Of a stretch of DNA of 64,000 bases, positions 34,222 to 42,920 are shown piece by piece (position 1 is the first letter of the stretch; each line of letters opens with the position of its first letter). Below the pieces are notes generated by a model. That model was not told the DNA's origin, searched no databases, and worked only from the letters and a program-made list of their open reading frames with translations. Location of the stretch: assembly GCA_965238025.1 (NCBI GenBank), contig OZ250162.1, forward strand, positions 1,116,001-1,180,000. The letters are read 5' to 3'. A program made the position numbers and the translations under genes. The DNA is from Pelagihabitans sp965238025 (GTDB taxonomy: Bacteria; Bacteroidota; Bacteroidia; Flavobacteriales; Flavobacteriaceae).

Positions 34222-35286
34222 ATGGTACAAAATGGCGCAAATAGGCATGTATTGATTACGGGAGGCGCTGGTTTTATAGGATCGCACCTTGTTAGAAGGT
34301 TTGTTAACCGTTATCCTGAATACCATATCTACAATCTTGATGCGCTTACCTATGCCGGTAATCTGGAAAACCTGGTGGATGTGGAGAGCGCCCCCAATTA
34401 CACTTTTTTGAAAGGCGATATTGCCGATAAAGCGTTTATTGATGAAGTTTTCTCAAAATATCATTTTGATGCCATTGTTCATTTAGCAGCAGAATCGCAT
34501 GTTGATCGCTCCATAACGGATCCGCTGGCCTTTGTAAGAACTAACATAGTGGGCACGGTAAACTTGCTCAACGCCGCAAAGGATGATTGGAAAGACAAGG
34601 GGCCGAACGAACGCTTTTACCATATAAGTACCGACGAGGTATATGGGTCATTAGGAGAGGAGGGGCTTTTTACTGAGGATACGGCCTATGACCCGAATTC
34701 GCCCTACGCGGCTTCAAAAGCAAGCTCCGACCATTTCGTACGAGCCTATGGTGAAACTTACAATTTTCCCTATGTCATCACAAATTGTTCTAATAATTAT
34801 GGTCCGAACCATTTTCCTGAGAAATTGATTCCTTTATGCATCAACAACATCATTGAAAACAAACCACTACCAATTTACGGCAATGGCAAACAAAGCAGGG
34901 ATTGGCTATTCGTAGAAGACCATGCCGCCGCAATTGATCTGGTCTTTCACAAGGGGAAAAACGGCGAAACTTACAATATTGGAGGCGTTAATGAGTGGAA
35001 AAATATAGATTTGGTAACATTGCTTTGCACTTTAATGGATGAAAAACTTGACCGCCAGGAAGGCACATCAAAACAACTAATCAATTTCGTCAAGGACCGT
35101 CCCGGTCATGATTTTCGATATGCAATCGATGCGGGCAAGATACAAAAGGAACTTGGCTGGAAACCTTCTGTTACCTTTGAGCAAGGCCTAGAACGCACTA
35201 TTGAATGGTATTTGGCTAATCCCGAGTGGCTTAAGCGCGTAACCTCAGGCGAGTATCGTAGGTATTACGGGAAGATGTATTCTTGA
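34222..35286 (+). CDS. rfbB: dTDP-glucose 4,6-dehydratase
   Basis: 354 residues. Second step of dTDP-L-rhamnose synthesis. The NAD-binding motif is ITGGAGFIGSH (about 12-22), the active-site region holds HLAAESHVDRSI and STDEVYG, and the catalytic YxxxK is YAASKASSD. The C-terminus has NIGGVNEWKN and RPGHDFRYAID. It is the first of four rhamnose genes in the order rfbB, rfbA, rfbC, rfbD. Confidence 0.96.
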   Translation: MVQNGANRHVLITGGAGFIGSHLVRRFVNRYPEYHIYNLDALTYAGNLENLVDVESAPNYTFLKGDIADKAFIDEVFSKYHFDAIVHLAAESHVDRSITDPLAFVRTNIVGTVNLLNAAKDDWKDKGPNERFYHISTDEVYGSLGEEGLFTEDTAYDPNSPYAASKASSDHFVRAYGETYNFPYVITNCSNNYGPNHFPEKLIPLCINNIIENKPLPIYGNGKQSRDWLFVEDHAAAIDLVFHKGKNGETYNIGGVNEWKNIDLVTLLCTLMDEKLDRQEGTSKQLINFVKDRPGHDFRYAIDAGKIQKELGWKPSVTFEQGLERTIEWYLANPEWLKRVTSGEYRRYYGKMYS

Positions 35287-35329
35287 TTACCTAAGGTTAC
35301 ATCCAGCAATTGAAATAATATTAAAGCGT

Positions 35330-36199
35330 ATGAAAGGAATAATTCTAGCAGGAGGTACGGGATCGCGGCTGCATCCGTTAACGTTATCGGTATCCAAGCA
35401 ATTAATGCCGATTTACGACAAACCGATGATCTATTATCCCTTATCCACCTTAATGTATGCCGGTATAAGGGAAATTTTGATTATTTCCACTTCCAGAGAC
35501 CTTCCCCTTTTTAAGGATCTGCTGGGCGATGGTAAAAAATACGGTTGTGATTTTTCTTATGCGGTACAAGACAGCCCAAATGGGCTGGCAGAGGCTTTTA
35601 TCATAGGCGCGGACTTTATAGGGGGGGATAAAGTAGCGCTTATATTGGGAGATAATATTTTTTATGGTTCTGGATTGGCAAAGTTGCTTCAAGCCAATAA
35701 CGACCCTAAGGGCGGGATTATCTACGCTTACCGGGTGAATGACCCTGAACGATATGGTGTCGTCGAATTTGATGCTGCCGGAAAAGCCATTAGTATTGAG
35801 GAAAAACCTTCAGTGCCAAAATCCAATTATGCGGTGCCCGGTATTTATTTTTACGATAACGAAGTGATTGCTATTGCCAAGAGTATTACTCCTAGCAATA
35901 GGGGAGAACTAGAAATCACCGATATAAACAAGGCTTATTTGGAAAAAGGCAAACTAAGTGTAAGCATTTTGGACAGGGGAACAGCTTGGCTCGATACTGG
36001 AACATTTCAATCATTAATGCAAGCCTCACAGTTTGTGGAGGTAATCGAGGAGCGACAGGGATTGAAGATTGGAGCCATTGAAGGAGCGGCCTATGAAATG
36101 GGATATATAGATAAGGAACAGTTTAAAAAGCTGGCGGAACCTCTGATGAGGAGCGGCTATGGTAAAAACCTTTTAGGGATACTAAAAAGAAATGGATGA
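35330..36199 (+). CDS. rfbA: Glucose-1-phosphate thymidylyltransferase
   Basis: 289 residues. First step of dTDP-L-rhamnose synthesis (dTTP plus glucose-1-phosphate). Signature GIILAGGTGSRLHPLTLSVSKQLMPIYDKPMIYYPLS at the N-terminus, then LILGDNIFYG and GTAWLDTGTF. It follows rfbB after 43 bases and its stop overlaps the rfbC start by 4 bases. Confidence 0.96.
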   Translation: MKGIILAGGTGSRLHPLTLSVSKQLMPIYDKPMIYYPLSTLMYAGIREILIISTSRDLPLFKDLLGDGKKYGCDFSYAVQDSPNGLAEAFIIGADFIGGDKVALILGDNIFYGSGLAKLLQANNDPKGGIIYAYRVNDPERYGVVEFDAAGKAISIEEKPSVPKSNYAVPGIYFYDNEVIAIAKSITPSNRGELEITDINKAYLEKGKLSVSILDRGTAWLDTGTFQSLMQASQFVEVIEERQGLKIGAIEGAAYEMGYIDKEQFKKLAEPLMRSGYGKNLLGILKRNG

Positions 36200-36741
36200 A
36201 GGTTACGGAAACAAAACTGAAAGGATGTCTTATTATGGAACCCGAAATTTTTCATGACCAAAGAGGGTATTTAACCGAGGCATTCAATGCAAAACGGTTT
36301 GAAGAAGCTATTGGGACAGAGATTAGTTTTGTTCAAGATAATCAATCATTTTCCGTCAAAGGAGTCCTCAGGGGCCTTCACTATCAACTGGGAACGTATG
36401 CCCAGGCAAAATTGGTCAGAGTACTTAAGGGCGCAGTATTGGATGTGGTGGTCGACCTTAGAAAAGATTCCCCTACCTACAAGGAACATGTGGCCATTGA
36501 ACTGAGCTATGAGAACAAAAAACAACTTTTTATACCAAAAGGTTTTGCACATGGGTATGTGGTATTGACTGATTCCGCGGAATTTTTCTACAAGTGCGAC
36601 AATTATTACAACAAAGAAGCTGAAGGCGGAATAGCTTATAATGACCTAAGCTTAAATATTGATTGGAAATTACCTTTGAATCAATTAATAGTCTCCGAAA
36701 AGGACGCCGTCTTACCAACTTTTGACAATGCCAGGTTATGA
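36196..36741 (+). CDS. rfbC: dTDP-4-dehydrorhamnose 3,5-epimerase
   Basis: 181 residues, the normal size. Third step of dTDP-L-rhamnose synthesis. The cupin fold shows QDNQSFSVKGVLRGLHYQ and VVVDLRKDSPTY, and the catalytic pair includes the His in RGLHYQ. It overlaps rfbA and rfbD by 4 bases on each side, so the three are translationally coupled. Confidence 0.96.
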   Translation: MKVTETKLKGCLIMEPEIFHDQRGYLTEAFNAKRFEEAIGTEISFVQDNQSFSVKGVLRGLHYQLGTYAQAKLVRVLKGAVLDVVVDLRKDSPTYKEHVAIELSYENKKQLFIPKGFAHGYVVLTDSAEFFYKCDNYYNKEAEGGIAYNDLSLNIDWKLPLNQLIVSEKDAVLPTFDNARL

Positions 36742-37610
36742 GCAAGGTATTAGTAACGGGAGGTAAAGGGCAACTGGCAACCAGTCTAAAGGATATAGCT
36801 TCCGAAACGGAACACATGTTTATTTTTGTGGATCATGAGGAGCTTGATATTACCGATGCCAAGGCCGTCCAAGCCTTTTTTAAAAAGGAAAATCTGGACT
36901 TTTGTATTAATTGTGCGGCTTATACAGCTGTTGATAAAGCAGAATCAGAAACGGAAAAAGCGAGGAGTATTAATATTGATGGGGCCGGTATTTTGGCAAA
37001 AGCGTGCAATGAATTTGGGGTTAAACTAATCCAAATTTCTACAGATTATGTTTTTGACGGAAGAAAAACCTCCGCTTATAAGGAAGATGATCAAACAAAC
37101 CCATTGGGAGCATATGGTAAGACCAAGCTTTTTGGGGAAATGGTCATAGCCCATGAACTGGATGCGCATATTATCATCCGTGCATCGTGGTTGTATGCCG
37201 AACACGGACATAATTTTGTTAAGACCATGTTGCGGTTGGGCAAAGAAAGAGCAACGCTTGACGTAGTTTTTGATCAAATCGGGACACCAACTTATGCGGG
37301 TGATTTGGCGGGAATTATTCTGATGCTTATCAATAAAAATACCGATAAGTATGGAACGTATCACTATAGTAATGATGGTACTGCAAGCTGGTACGATTTT
37401 GCGGCAGCCATTTTTCAACTGGCGGATATAACATGTAAGCTGAAACCGATAAAAACGGACGCCTACCCAACAGTGGCAGAACGTCCCGCTTATAGCGTAA
37501 TGGACAAATCTAAAATCAAATCCACCTTTGATTTGGAAATCCCACATTGGAAGGAAAGTTTAAAGAGTTGTCTAAACAGACTTGATGCAAAGCAATTGGG
37601 GGAAATGTAA
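36738..37610 (+). CDS. rfbD: dTDP-4-dehydrorhamnose reductase
   Basis: 290 residues. Last step of dTDP-L-rhamnose synthesis. The N-terminal VLVTGGKGQLA binds NADPH, followed by NCAAYTAVDKAE, STDYVFDG and the YxxxK motif YGKTK. It overlaps rfbC by 4 bases, and the GpsA-like gene begins 12 bases after its stop. Confidence 0.95.
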   Translation: MSKVLVTGGKGQLATSLKDIASETEHMFIFVDHEELDITDAKAVQAFFKKENLDFCINCAAYTAVDKAESETEKARSINIDGAGILAKACNEFGVKLIQISTDYVFDGRKTSAYKEDDQTNPLGAYGKTKLFGEMVIAHELDAHIIIRASWLYAEHGHNFVKTMLRLGKERATLDVVFDQIGTPTYAGDLAGIILMLINKNTDKYGTYHYSNDGTASWYDFAAAIFQLADITCKLKPIKTDAYPTVAERPAYSVMDKSKIKSTFDLEIPHWKESLKSCLNRLDAKQLGEM

Positions 37611-37622
37611 AGTAAAATACTA

Positions 37623-38594
37623 ATGAAACATATCTATATTGTTGGTGCAGGATCCTTTGGTACAGCTGTTGCAAATCAGTTGGCATTTAATTCAGAAAAT
37701 AGGGTGTTGCTTATATGTAGGAGCGAGACACAGAAGCATGAAATAAACCAAAAACATACGAACCTCAAATACTTTCCTAATAAAACACTGCATAAATCAT
37801 TGGAAGCCTCATCTTCATTTAAGGAACTTTCAAATGCAGATATTGTGTTTATGGCACTTCCGACCGCAGCCTTAAAAAAGAACATTAAAACCTTAAAAGT
37901 TGCCATTCCTCAAAAAGCGCTGGTTGTGAATTTATCCAAGGGAATATTTAAAAATGGGCGAACATTGGTCGAGTACCTAAAAGATAAAATGGATCACTCC
38001 AATGTTGTTACCATGAAGGGACCAACTTTTGCCGTTGAATTGATGAACAACGAGCACTCGTTATTTACTTTAGGCTATGAAACCAAGGGCCAACATGAAA
38101 TAATTAGCCGACTTGTTGAAAAAACAAACATTCATATTGATTGTACCACCGATATAAAGGGGGTAGAGCTGTTAAGTGCGCTTAAGAATATTTACGCCAT
38201 AGTCATTGGTATAATAGATGCTCAATATGATGCTATTAACACACGGCATATGATTCTCACAAAAGCGTTCAGTGAGATTCGTGTGTTATTACTGGCGCTT
38301 GGCGGGAAAGAGAGCACTTTATTCCTAGGCTGTGGCTACGGCGATTTTGGGCTTACGGCCTTGAATGACATGAGTAGAAACCGTACGTTGGGTCTTTTAA
38401 TAGGAAAAGGCTTCTACAATTCCGATGTCACCAAAAGTAGTGTGGTTTTAGAAGGCTTGAGAACTATTGATTTGGTCTCAAAGGCAACGGGAGATGAAGT
38501 AAAGGCAAAGATTCCCCTCTTTAACAAACTGGAATCATTTTTCAGAAATAAGGAGTCCAATTTTAAGATCCATTTTAATAGCTTGATAGATTAA
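37623..38594 (+). CDS. gpsA: NAD(P)H-dependent glycerol-3-phosphate dehydrogenase-like protein
   Basis: 323 residues. The N-terminal dinucleotide fold is YIVGAGSFGTAVANQLA, and GpsA motifs follow: LSKGIF, KGPTFAVEL, ELLSALKNIYAIVIGI with the catalytic Lys, and GCGYGDFGLTALNDMSRN. GpsA makes sn-glycerol-3-phosphate for lipids. Its place inside a polysaccharide locus is unusual and may mean a specialised paralogue supplying glycerol phosphate for the glycan, or only a local insertion. Whether another gpsA exists on the chromosome cannot be seen from here. Confidence 0.85.
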   Translation: MKHIYIVGAGSFGTAVANQLAFNSENRVLLICRSETQKHEINQKHTNLKYFPNKTLHKSLEASSSFKELSNADIVFMALPTAALKKNIKTLKVAIPQKALVVNLSKGIFKNGRTLVEYLKDKMDHSNVVTMKGPTFAVELMNNEHSLFTLGYETKGQHEIISRLVEKTNIHIDCTTDIKGVELLSALKNIYAIVIGIIDAQYDAINTRHMILTKAFSEIRVLLLALGGKESTLFLGCGYGDFGLTALNDMSRNRTLGLLIGKGFYNSDVTKSSVVLEGLRTIDLVSKATGDEVKAKIPLFNKLESFFRNKESNFKIHFNSLID

Positions 38595-38662
38595 ATCACG
38601 GAGAGCTATAAAGTCCATACTTTTCAGCTAATTTGAGAGATTTGTAAAGTTAAGAAATATCG

Positions 38663-38670
38663 TACTTTTG
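38663..38670 (+). promoter_or_regulatory. TAnnTTTG promoter element of the WlbB-like gene
   Basis: TACTTTTG is an exact match ending 40 bases before the ATG at 38711. It splits the polysaccharide locus into at least two transcription units. Confidence 0.6.
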
Positions 38671-38710
38671 AAACCGCGTAGAATTTAAATACCAATACAA
38701 TCCTTTTTTG

Positions 38711-39292
38711 ATGAGCCATACCGATTATTTTGCCCACGAAACGGCCGTTATAGACGAGGGAGCGACTATAGGAAAGGGCACCAAAATTTGGCACTTCTCT
38801 CATATTATGCCGGATTCCATCATTGGAGAAGGCTGTAATTTAGGTCAGAACGTTGTAGTTTCCCCGAGGGTGGTTTTAGGAAAAAATGTAAAGGTGCAAA
38901 ACAATGTTTCCATTTATACCGGGGTTATTTGCGAAGATGATGTGTTTTTGGGGCCATCCATGGTTTTTACCAACATTATAAACCCACGAAGCGCCATTAT
39001 AAGGCGTGACGAATATGTAGAAACCTTAGTAAAACAAGGCGCATCTATTGGGGCGAATACGACCATCGTTTGTGGTAATGCTATAGGAAAATATGCGCTT
39101 ATCGGCGCTGGTGCCGTGGTAACGAAGCCTGTGCCTAATTATGCACTTATTGTGGGGAATCCCGCAAAACAAATTGGATGGGTAAGCGAATATGGGCATC
39201 GACTGCATTTTGATGACAACAATGTGGCCAAATGTTTTGAGAGCGGCCAGCAATATCAATTGAAAGATAATTTAGTAGAACGCATAGCATAA
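38711..39292 (+). CDS. WlbB/WbpD-like left-handed beta-helix N-acetyltransferase
   Basis: 193 residues from the ATG at 38711. Hexapeptide repeats form a left-handed beta-helix (IGKGTKIWHFSHIMPDSIIGEGCNLGQNVVV, then VKVQNNVSIYTGVICEDDVFLGPSMVFTNI). The pattern TKIWHFSHI and GPSMVFTN is that of UDP-2-acetamido-3-amino-glucuronate N-acetyltransferases (WlbB, WbpD), which make the 3-acetamido group of GlcNAc3NAcA. The neighbouring dehydrogenase is the matching WlbA/WbpB type. The aminotransferase that should act between them is not in the window. Confidence 0.85.
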   Translation: MSHTDYFAHETAVIDEGATIGKGTKIWHFSHIMPDSIIGEGCNLGQNVVVSPRVVLGKNVKVQNNVSIYTGVICEDDVFLGPSMVFTNIINPRSAIIRRDEYVETLVKQGASIGANTTIVCGNAIGKYALIGAGAVVTKPVPNYALIVGNPAKQIGWVSEYGHRLHFDDNNVAKCFESGQQYQLKDNLVERIA

Positions 39293-39309
39293 ATAACCGA
39301 CCGAAAAGC

Positions 39310-40248
39310 ATGAAGAATTTTGCACTTATAGGAGCCGCAGGTTACATCGCTCCCCGGCATATGAAAGCCATTAAGGACACTAACAACAATTTGCTGGCGG
39401 CTTTTGATAAGGGGGATAGTGTTGGGGTTATAGATTCCTATTTTCCGAATGCCGACTTTTTTGTGGAGTTTGAACGTTTTGACCGCCATATTGAAAAGCT
39501 GAAATACGAAAAAGATACCTTTCTTGACTTTGTAAGCATATGCTCCCCTAACTATTTACACGACGCCCATATGCGTTTTGCACTGCGTAGTGGAGCCGAT
39601 GCCATCTGCGAAAAACCTTTGGTGCTTAACCCATGGAATGTTGATAAACTGAAATATGTTGAGGAAAAGACAGGAAAAAAGATTTATAATATTCTTCAAT
39701 TAAGGGTTCACCCAAGTATAATTGCACTAAAAAAGAAGGTTGCAAATACCAAGAAAGACACCAAATTTGAGGTAGACCTGACCTATTTGACCTCTCGTGG
39801 ACATTGGTATCATACTTCTTGGAAAGGAGACTATGAAAAGTCAGGTGGAATAGCAACAAATATTGGCGTTCATTTTTATGACATGTTAAGTTGGATTTTT
39901 GGTGATGTACAGGAGAATATTGTTCATATTCACGAAAGAGACCGCGCGGCCGGCTATCTGGAATTTGAAAATGCCAGAGTACGCTGGTTTTTATCAATCA
40001 ATTCAGCGTATTTGCCGGAAGAAGTTCAAAGGAAGGGGCAAACCACTTTTAGGTCGATTACGATTGATGGTGAAGAACTGGAATTTAGCGGTGGGTTTAC
40101 CGATTTACATACATTGGTTTACAAGGATATCCTAAATGGAAATGGGTACGGTCTAGAAGCCGCCAGAACAGCTATTGAAATTGTTCATAAAATCAGAAAT
40201 ACCGACCCAATAGGCTTAAAAGGGGAATACCACGCTTTTGCAAGGTAA
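39310..40248 (+). CDS. WlbA/WbpB-like Gfo/Idh/MocA-family dehydrogenase
   Basis: 312 residues. It starts NFALIGAAGYIAPRHMKAI, where this subgroup has GAAGYIAPRHMKAIK, and contains the cofactor and active-site motifs SICSPNYLHDAHMRFALR, CEKPLVLN and GIATNIGVHFYDM. WlbA/WbpB oxidises UDP-N-acetylglucosaminuronic acid at C3 as the first committed step to 2,3-diacetamido uronic acids. It follows the WlbB-like gene after 17 bases. Together they argue for a diacetamido-uronic acid in the polymer. Confidence 0.87.
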   Translation: MKNFALIGAAGYIAPRHMKAIKDTNNNLLAAFDKGDSVGVIDSYFPNADFFVEFERFDRHIEKLKYEKDTFLDFVSICSPNYLHDAHMRFALRSGADAICEKPLVLNPWNVDKLKYVEEKTGKKIYNILQLRVHPSIIALKKKVANTKKDTKFEVDLTYLTSRGHWYHTSWKGDYEKSGGIATNIGVHFYDMLSWIFGDVQENIVHIHERDRAAGYLEFENARVRWFLSINSAYLPEEVQRKGQTTFRSITIDGEELEFSGGFTDLHTLVYKDILNGNGYGLEAARTAIEIVHKIRNTDPIGLKGEYHAFAR

Positions 40249-40387
40249 TATTCGTTTTTAAGTTAAAATTCAAAAAGAAACATCTTTTCTGCGCTCACCA
40301 ATACTTGTCGTATAAAATGTGAATAAAAAGGAGTAAGAAGGTTTCAAAAGGAATTGGGCAAGAATTATACAAAAGGATGAATAACGG

Positions 40388-41644
40388 ATGTTTTCCCTAA
40401 ATTCCAAGTTTGCTAAAAACGTAATTACCATGGTAACGGGTACTGGTCTTGCCCAGGCCCTGCCTTTTTTGGCGACCCCCTTGCTTACGCGACTGTTTAC
40501 CGAAGAAGATTTTGCCATTTACACCTCTTTTTTTGCGATTGCAACAATTTTCGCGGTAGGGGCAGGAGGCAAATACCATATGGCCATTGTACTTCCCAAA
40601 TCTGAGGAAAAGGCTAACAAGTTGTTTATTTTGAGCCTCTACTTAACGGTAGCTTATACACTCTTGATAGCCATGGCTCTACCCTTCGTCCTCCGGTTTT
40701 TTCCGTCCAACCTGAGCAAGTCGTTATACTACGTGCCACTGTTTGTACTCTTTTTTGGAATATGGAGTACTTATACCAATCTCTCCATACGGCATAAAAC
40801 GTTTAAGGTAAACGCGTTTGCAAAGGTGCTACAATCCGTTGGCTATATAATCGTTGCCTTGGCATTAGGGGTTTCCAAGGTGCTTCTTTATGGATTGGTG
40901 CTGGCAAAAATTTCCGGGACGCTTAGCTCTTGGCTGTATCTGGCAAAAAGGACCACCTCAAAGCTCAAATTAATACCGCTAAAGGAATTAAAAGAGGTCG
41001 CAAAAACCTATATCGATTATCCAAAATATGGTATATGGCCTGCTTTTTTAAATACGGTATCACTTCAGGCATTGGTTCTTATTTTGACCAAGTTTTATAC
41101 AACGGATGACCTAGGTTATTTTGGCCTTACCTTTATGGTTTTAAGTGCCCCTTTGGGACTGATAGGGACTTCCTTCAAAGATGTTTTCTATCAGAAAATG
41201 GCAGATTTGATGAACAATCAAAAATACACCACTGCCTTACGGTTTTTTAAGAAGTCGGCCTTAGCCTTATTTGTGATAGGACTACCTATATGTATTGTAC
41301 TGTACTTTTTTGGAGAATCTCTTTTTGCTTGGGTATTCGGAGAGAAATGGGGTCGATCTGGAGAGTTTGCGGCAATTTTGGCATTCAGTTTTTTGATAAA
41401 ACTGGTGGTAAGCCCCTTATCGTCTATTTTTAATGCGACCAATACGCTACGAATCGCCTCTCGCTGGCAAGTACTGTACTTTGTAACGACTTTTATTACC
41501 TTGGGATATGCCGCCTATATTTTAAAATTGGAAGTGACTCGTTTACTGGTTGTTTATGTGATACATGAAATTATACTATACGGTATTTACTTTTGGTGGC
41601 AACACCGAACGGTTCTCAATTACACTAAAGGTCGTGGCCTTTAG
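40388..41644 (+). CDS. Wzx-type oligosaccharide flippase
   Basis: 418 residues with about 12 hydrophobic helices in the MATE/MOP arrangement (GLAQALPFLATPLLTRLFTEEDFAIYTSFFAIATIFA near the N-terminus). Wzx proteins flip undecaprenyl-linked repeat units across the inner membrane. It precedes the ligase and polymerase genes as is usual. The 139-base gap before it shows no exact promoter match. Confidence 0.88.
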   Translation: MFSLNSKFAKNVITMVTGTGLAQALPFLATPLLTRLFTEEDFAIYTSFFAIATIFAVGAGGKYHMAIVLPKSEEKANKLFILSLYLTVAYTLLIAMALPFVLRFFPSNLSKSLYYVPLFVLFFGIWSTYTNLSIRHKTFKVNAFAKVLQSVGYIIVALALGVSKVLLYGLVLAKISGTLSSWLYLAKRTTSKLKLIPLKELKEVAKTYIDYPKYGIWPAFLNTVSLQALVLILTKFYTTDDLGYFGLTFMVLSAPLGLIGTSFKDVFYQKMADLMNNQKYTTALRFFKKSALALFVIGLPICIVLYFFGESLFAWVFGEKWGRSGEFAAILAFSFLIKLVVSPLSSIFNATNTLRIASRWQVLYFVTTFITLGYAAYILKLEVTRLLVVYVIHEIILYGIYFWWQHRTVLNYTKGRGL

Positions 41645-41675
41645 TACGCAAACAGAAAATGAATAAGTTGAATAA

Positions 41676-42920
41676 GTGGTGAAAGAGTTAAGAAAAAATG
41701 GATATTTCTATGGCGCATTAATCTATGTGTTCGCTATTCCATTCCATCAAAAAATTGTTACGATTGCCATTGGACTTTGGGCGATACTTTCCTTTTTAAG
41801 TTTTAAAAAAAAGAACTATTCAAAGAACAGCCATTTGCTTTTATTACCCTTATTGTATCTACTATTCGGTATCGGGCTTTTTACATCCGATGACCCATTA
41901 TTTAGGTTCTTGGAAACGAAACTTTCCTTTTTAATTTTCCCCTTGATTTTTTTCTTGCATCGATATGATACGGTCCAACGAGATAAAATGTTAAAAACAT
42001 TCGTTTATGCACTGACCGTTTCCGGAATTATTTGTTTGGTGTACGCGACCTACCGTGCGGTATCTTTTCAAAACGGAGAATTGACATTTGCTGCAAATGT
42101 ATTAGAGGGAAGGGAGTTTATGGAATCGATTCTTTATGGAGGCAACTACTATTTTGGAAAGTTCTTTTCAGTGTTCCATCAAACGGTGTATTATGGGCTA
42201 TATATAGCAATTGCAATTGTTATTTTGCTCTTTAGACCCGATTTATTTACCATTAAAAGGAATGTTATTCTTGCCCTTTTCTTTATTGGACTACTATTTT
42301 TAATATCAAATAAATCCGCCATTTTAACCCTTGGAGTTATCTTGTTGGTTCGGGCATTGACCTTAAAAACCTCACGTTATAGAAAAGCAGCGGGTCTCGC
42401 CATTGTAGGCCTTGTAATAGGGGTCGTGATAATGGCGAATCCAAGAACACGTGGTAGTGTTTATAAAATAGTAAACGGAGGATTGAAAATCGATAAAAAT
42501 GCGCGATATGGTTTTGCCCCCCGTATACTCAGCTGGGATGCCGCAATAGATTTGATAAAGGAAAGACCTTTTATGGGTTATGGAGCAGGAAGTGTGCAGG
42601 AGAAATTAAACGAGATCTACCAAAAAAAGGGGTACACATTTCCTCTAAGGGAGTCATTCAATGCGCACAACCTGTGGTTGCAAACTTGGTTGGAAAATGG
42701 ACTGCTGGCCGTTTTAACCTTGGGGCTTTTGTTTTTTATATTGTTTAGAGTAGGGGGTTACGATATTAATTTCTTGGGTTTTACCCTTGCCCTTGTGGCC
42801 GTACTTTTTGTAAATTCTTTTTTTGAAAGTATGTTTAACCGGTTTTCGGGAATTTCTTTCTTTTCTTTTTTGGCGTGCTATATACTTACAAATTCCAGGG
42901 GAGGGGAATCCGAACCATGA
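41676..42920 (+). CDS. O-antigen ligase (WaaL/Wzy)-family membrane protein
   Basis: 414 residues from a GTG at 41676 (the next codon is also GTG; an in-frame stop lies just upstream at 41673). About 11 membrane helices surround a periplasmic loop (about 255-330) with GYGAGSVQEKL and FNAHNLWLQTWLENGLLAVL, a hallmark of the PF04932 ligase/polymerase family. It could attach the polymer to lipid A-core or polymerise it. Its stop overlaps the next start by 4 bases. Confidence 0.8.
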   Translation: MVKELRKNGYFYGALIYVFAIPFHQKIVTIAIGLWAILSFLSFKKKNYSKNSHLLLLPLLYLLFGIGLFTSDDPLFRFLETKLSFLIFPLIFFLHRYDTVQRDKMLKTFVYALTVSGIICLVYATYRAVSFQNGELTFAANVLEGREFMESILYGGNYYFGKFFSVFHQTVYYGLYIAIAIVILLFRPDLFTIKRNVILALFFIGLLFLISNKSAILTLGVILLVRALTLKTSRYRKAAGLAIVGLVIGVVIMANPRTRGSVYKIVNGGLKIDKNARYGFAPRILSWDAAIDLIKERPFMGYGAGSVQEKLNEIYQKKGYTFPLRESFNAHNLWLQTWLENGLLAVLTLGLLFFILFRVGGYDINFLGFTLALVAVLFVNSFFESMFNRFSGISFFSFLACYILTNSRGGESEP

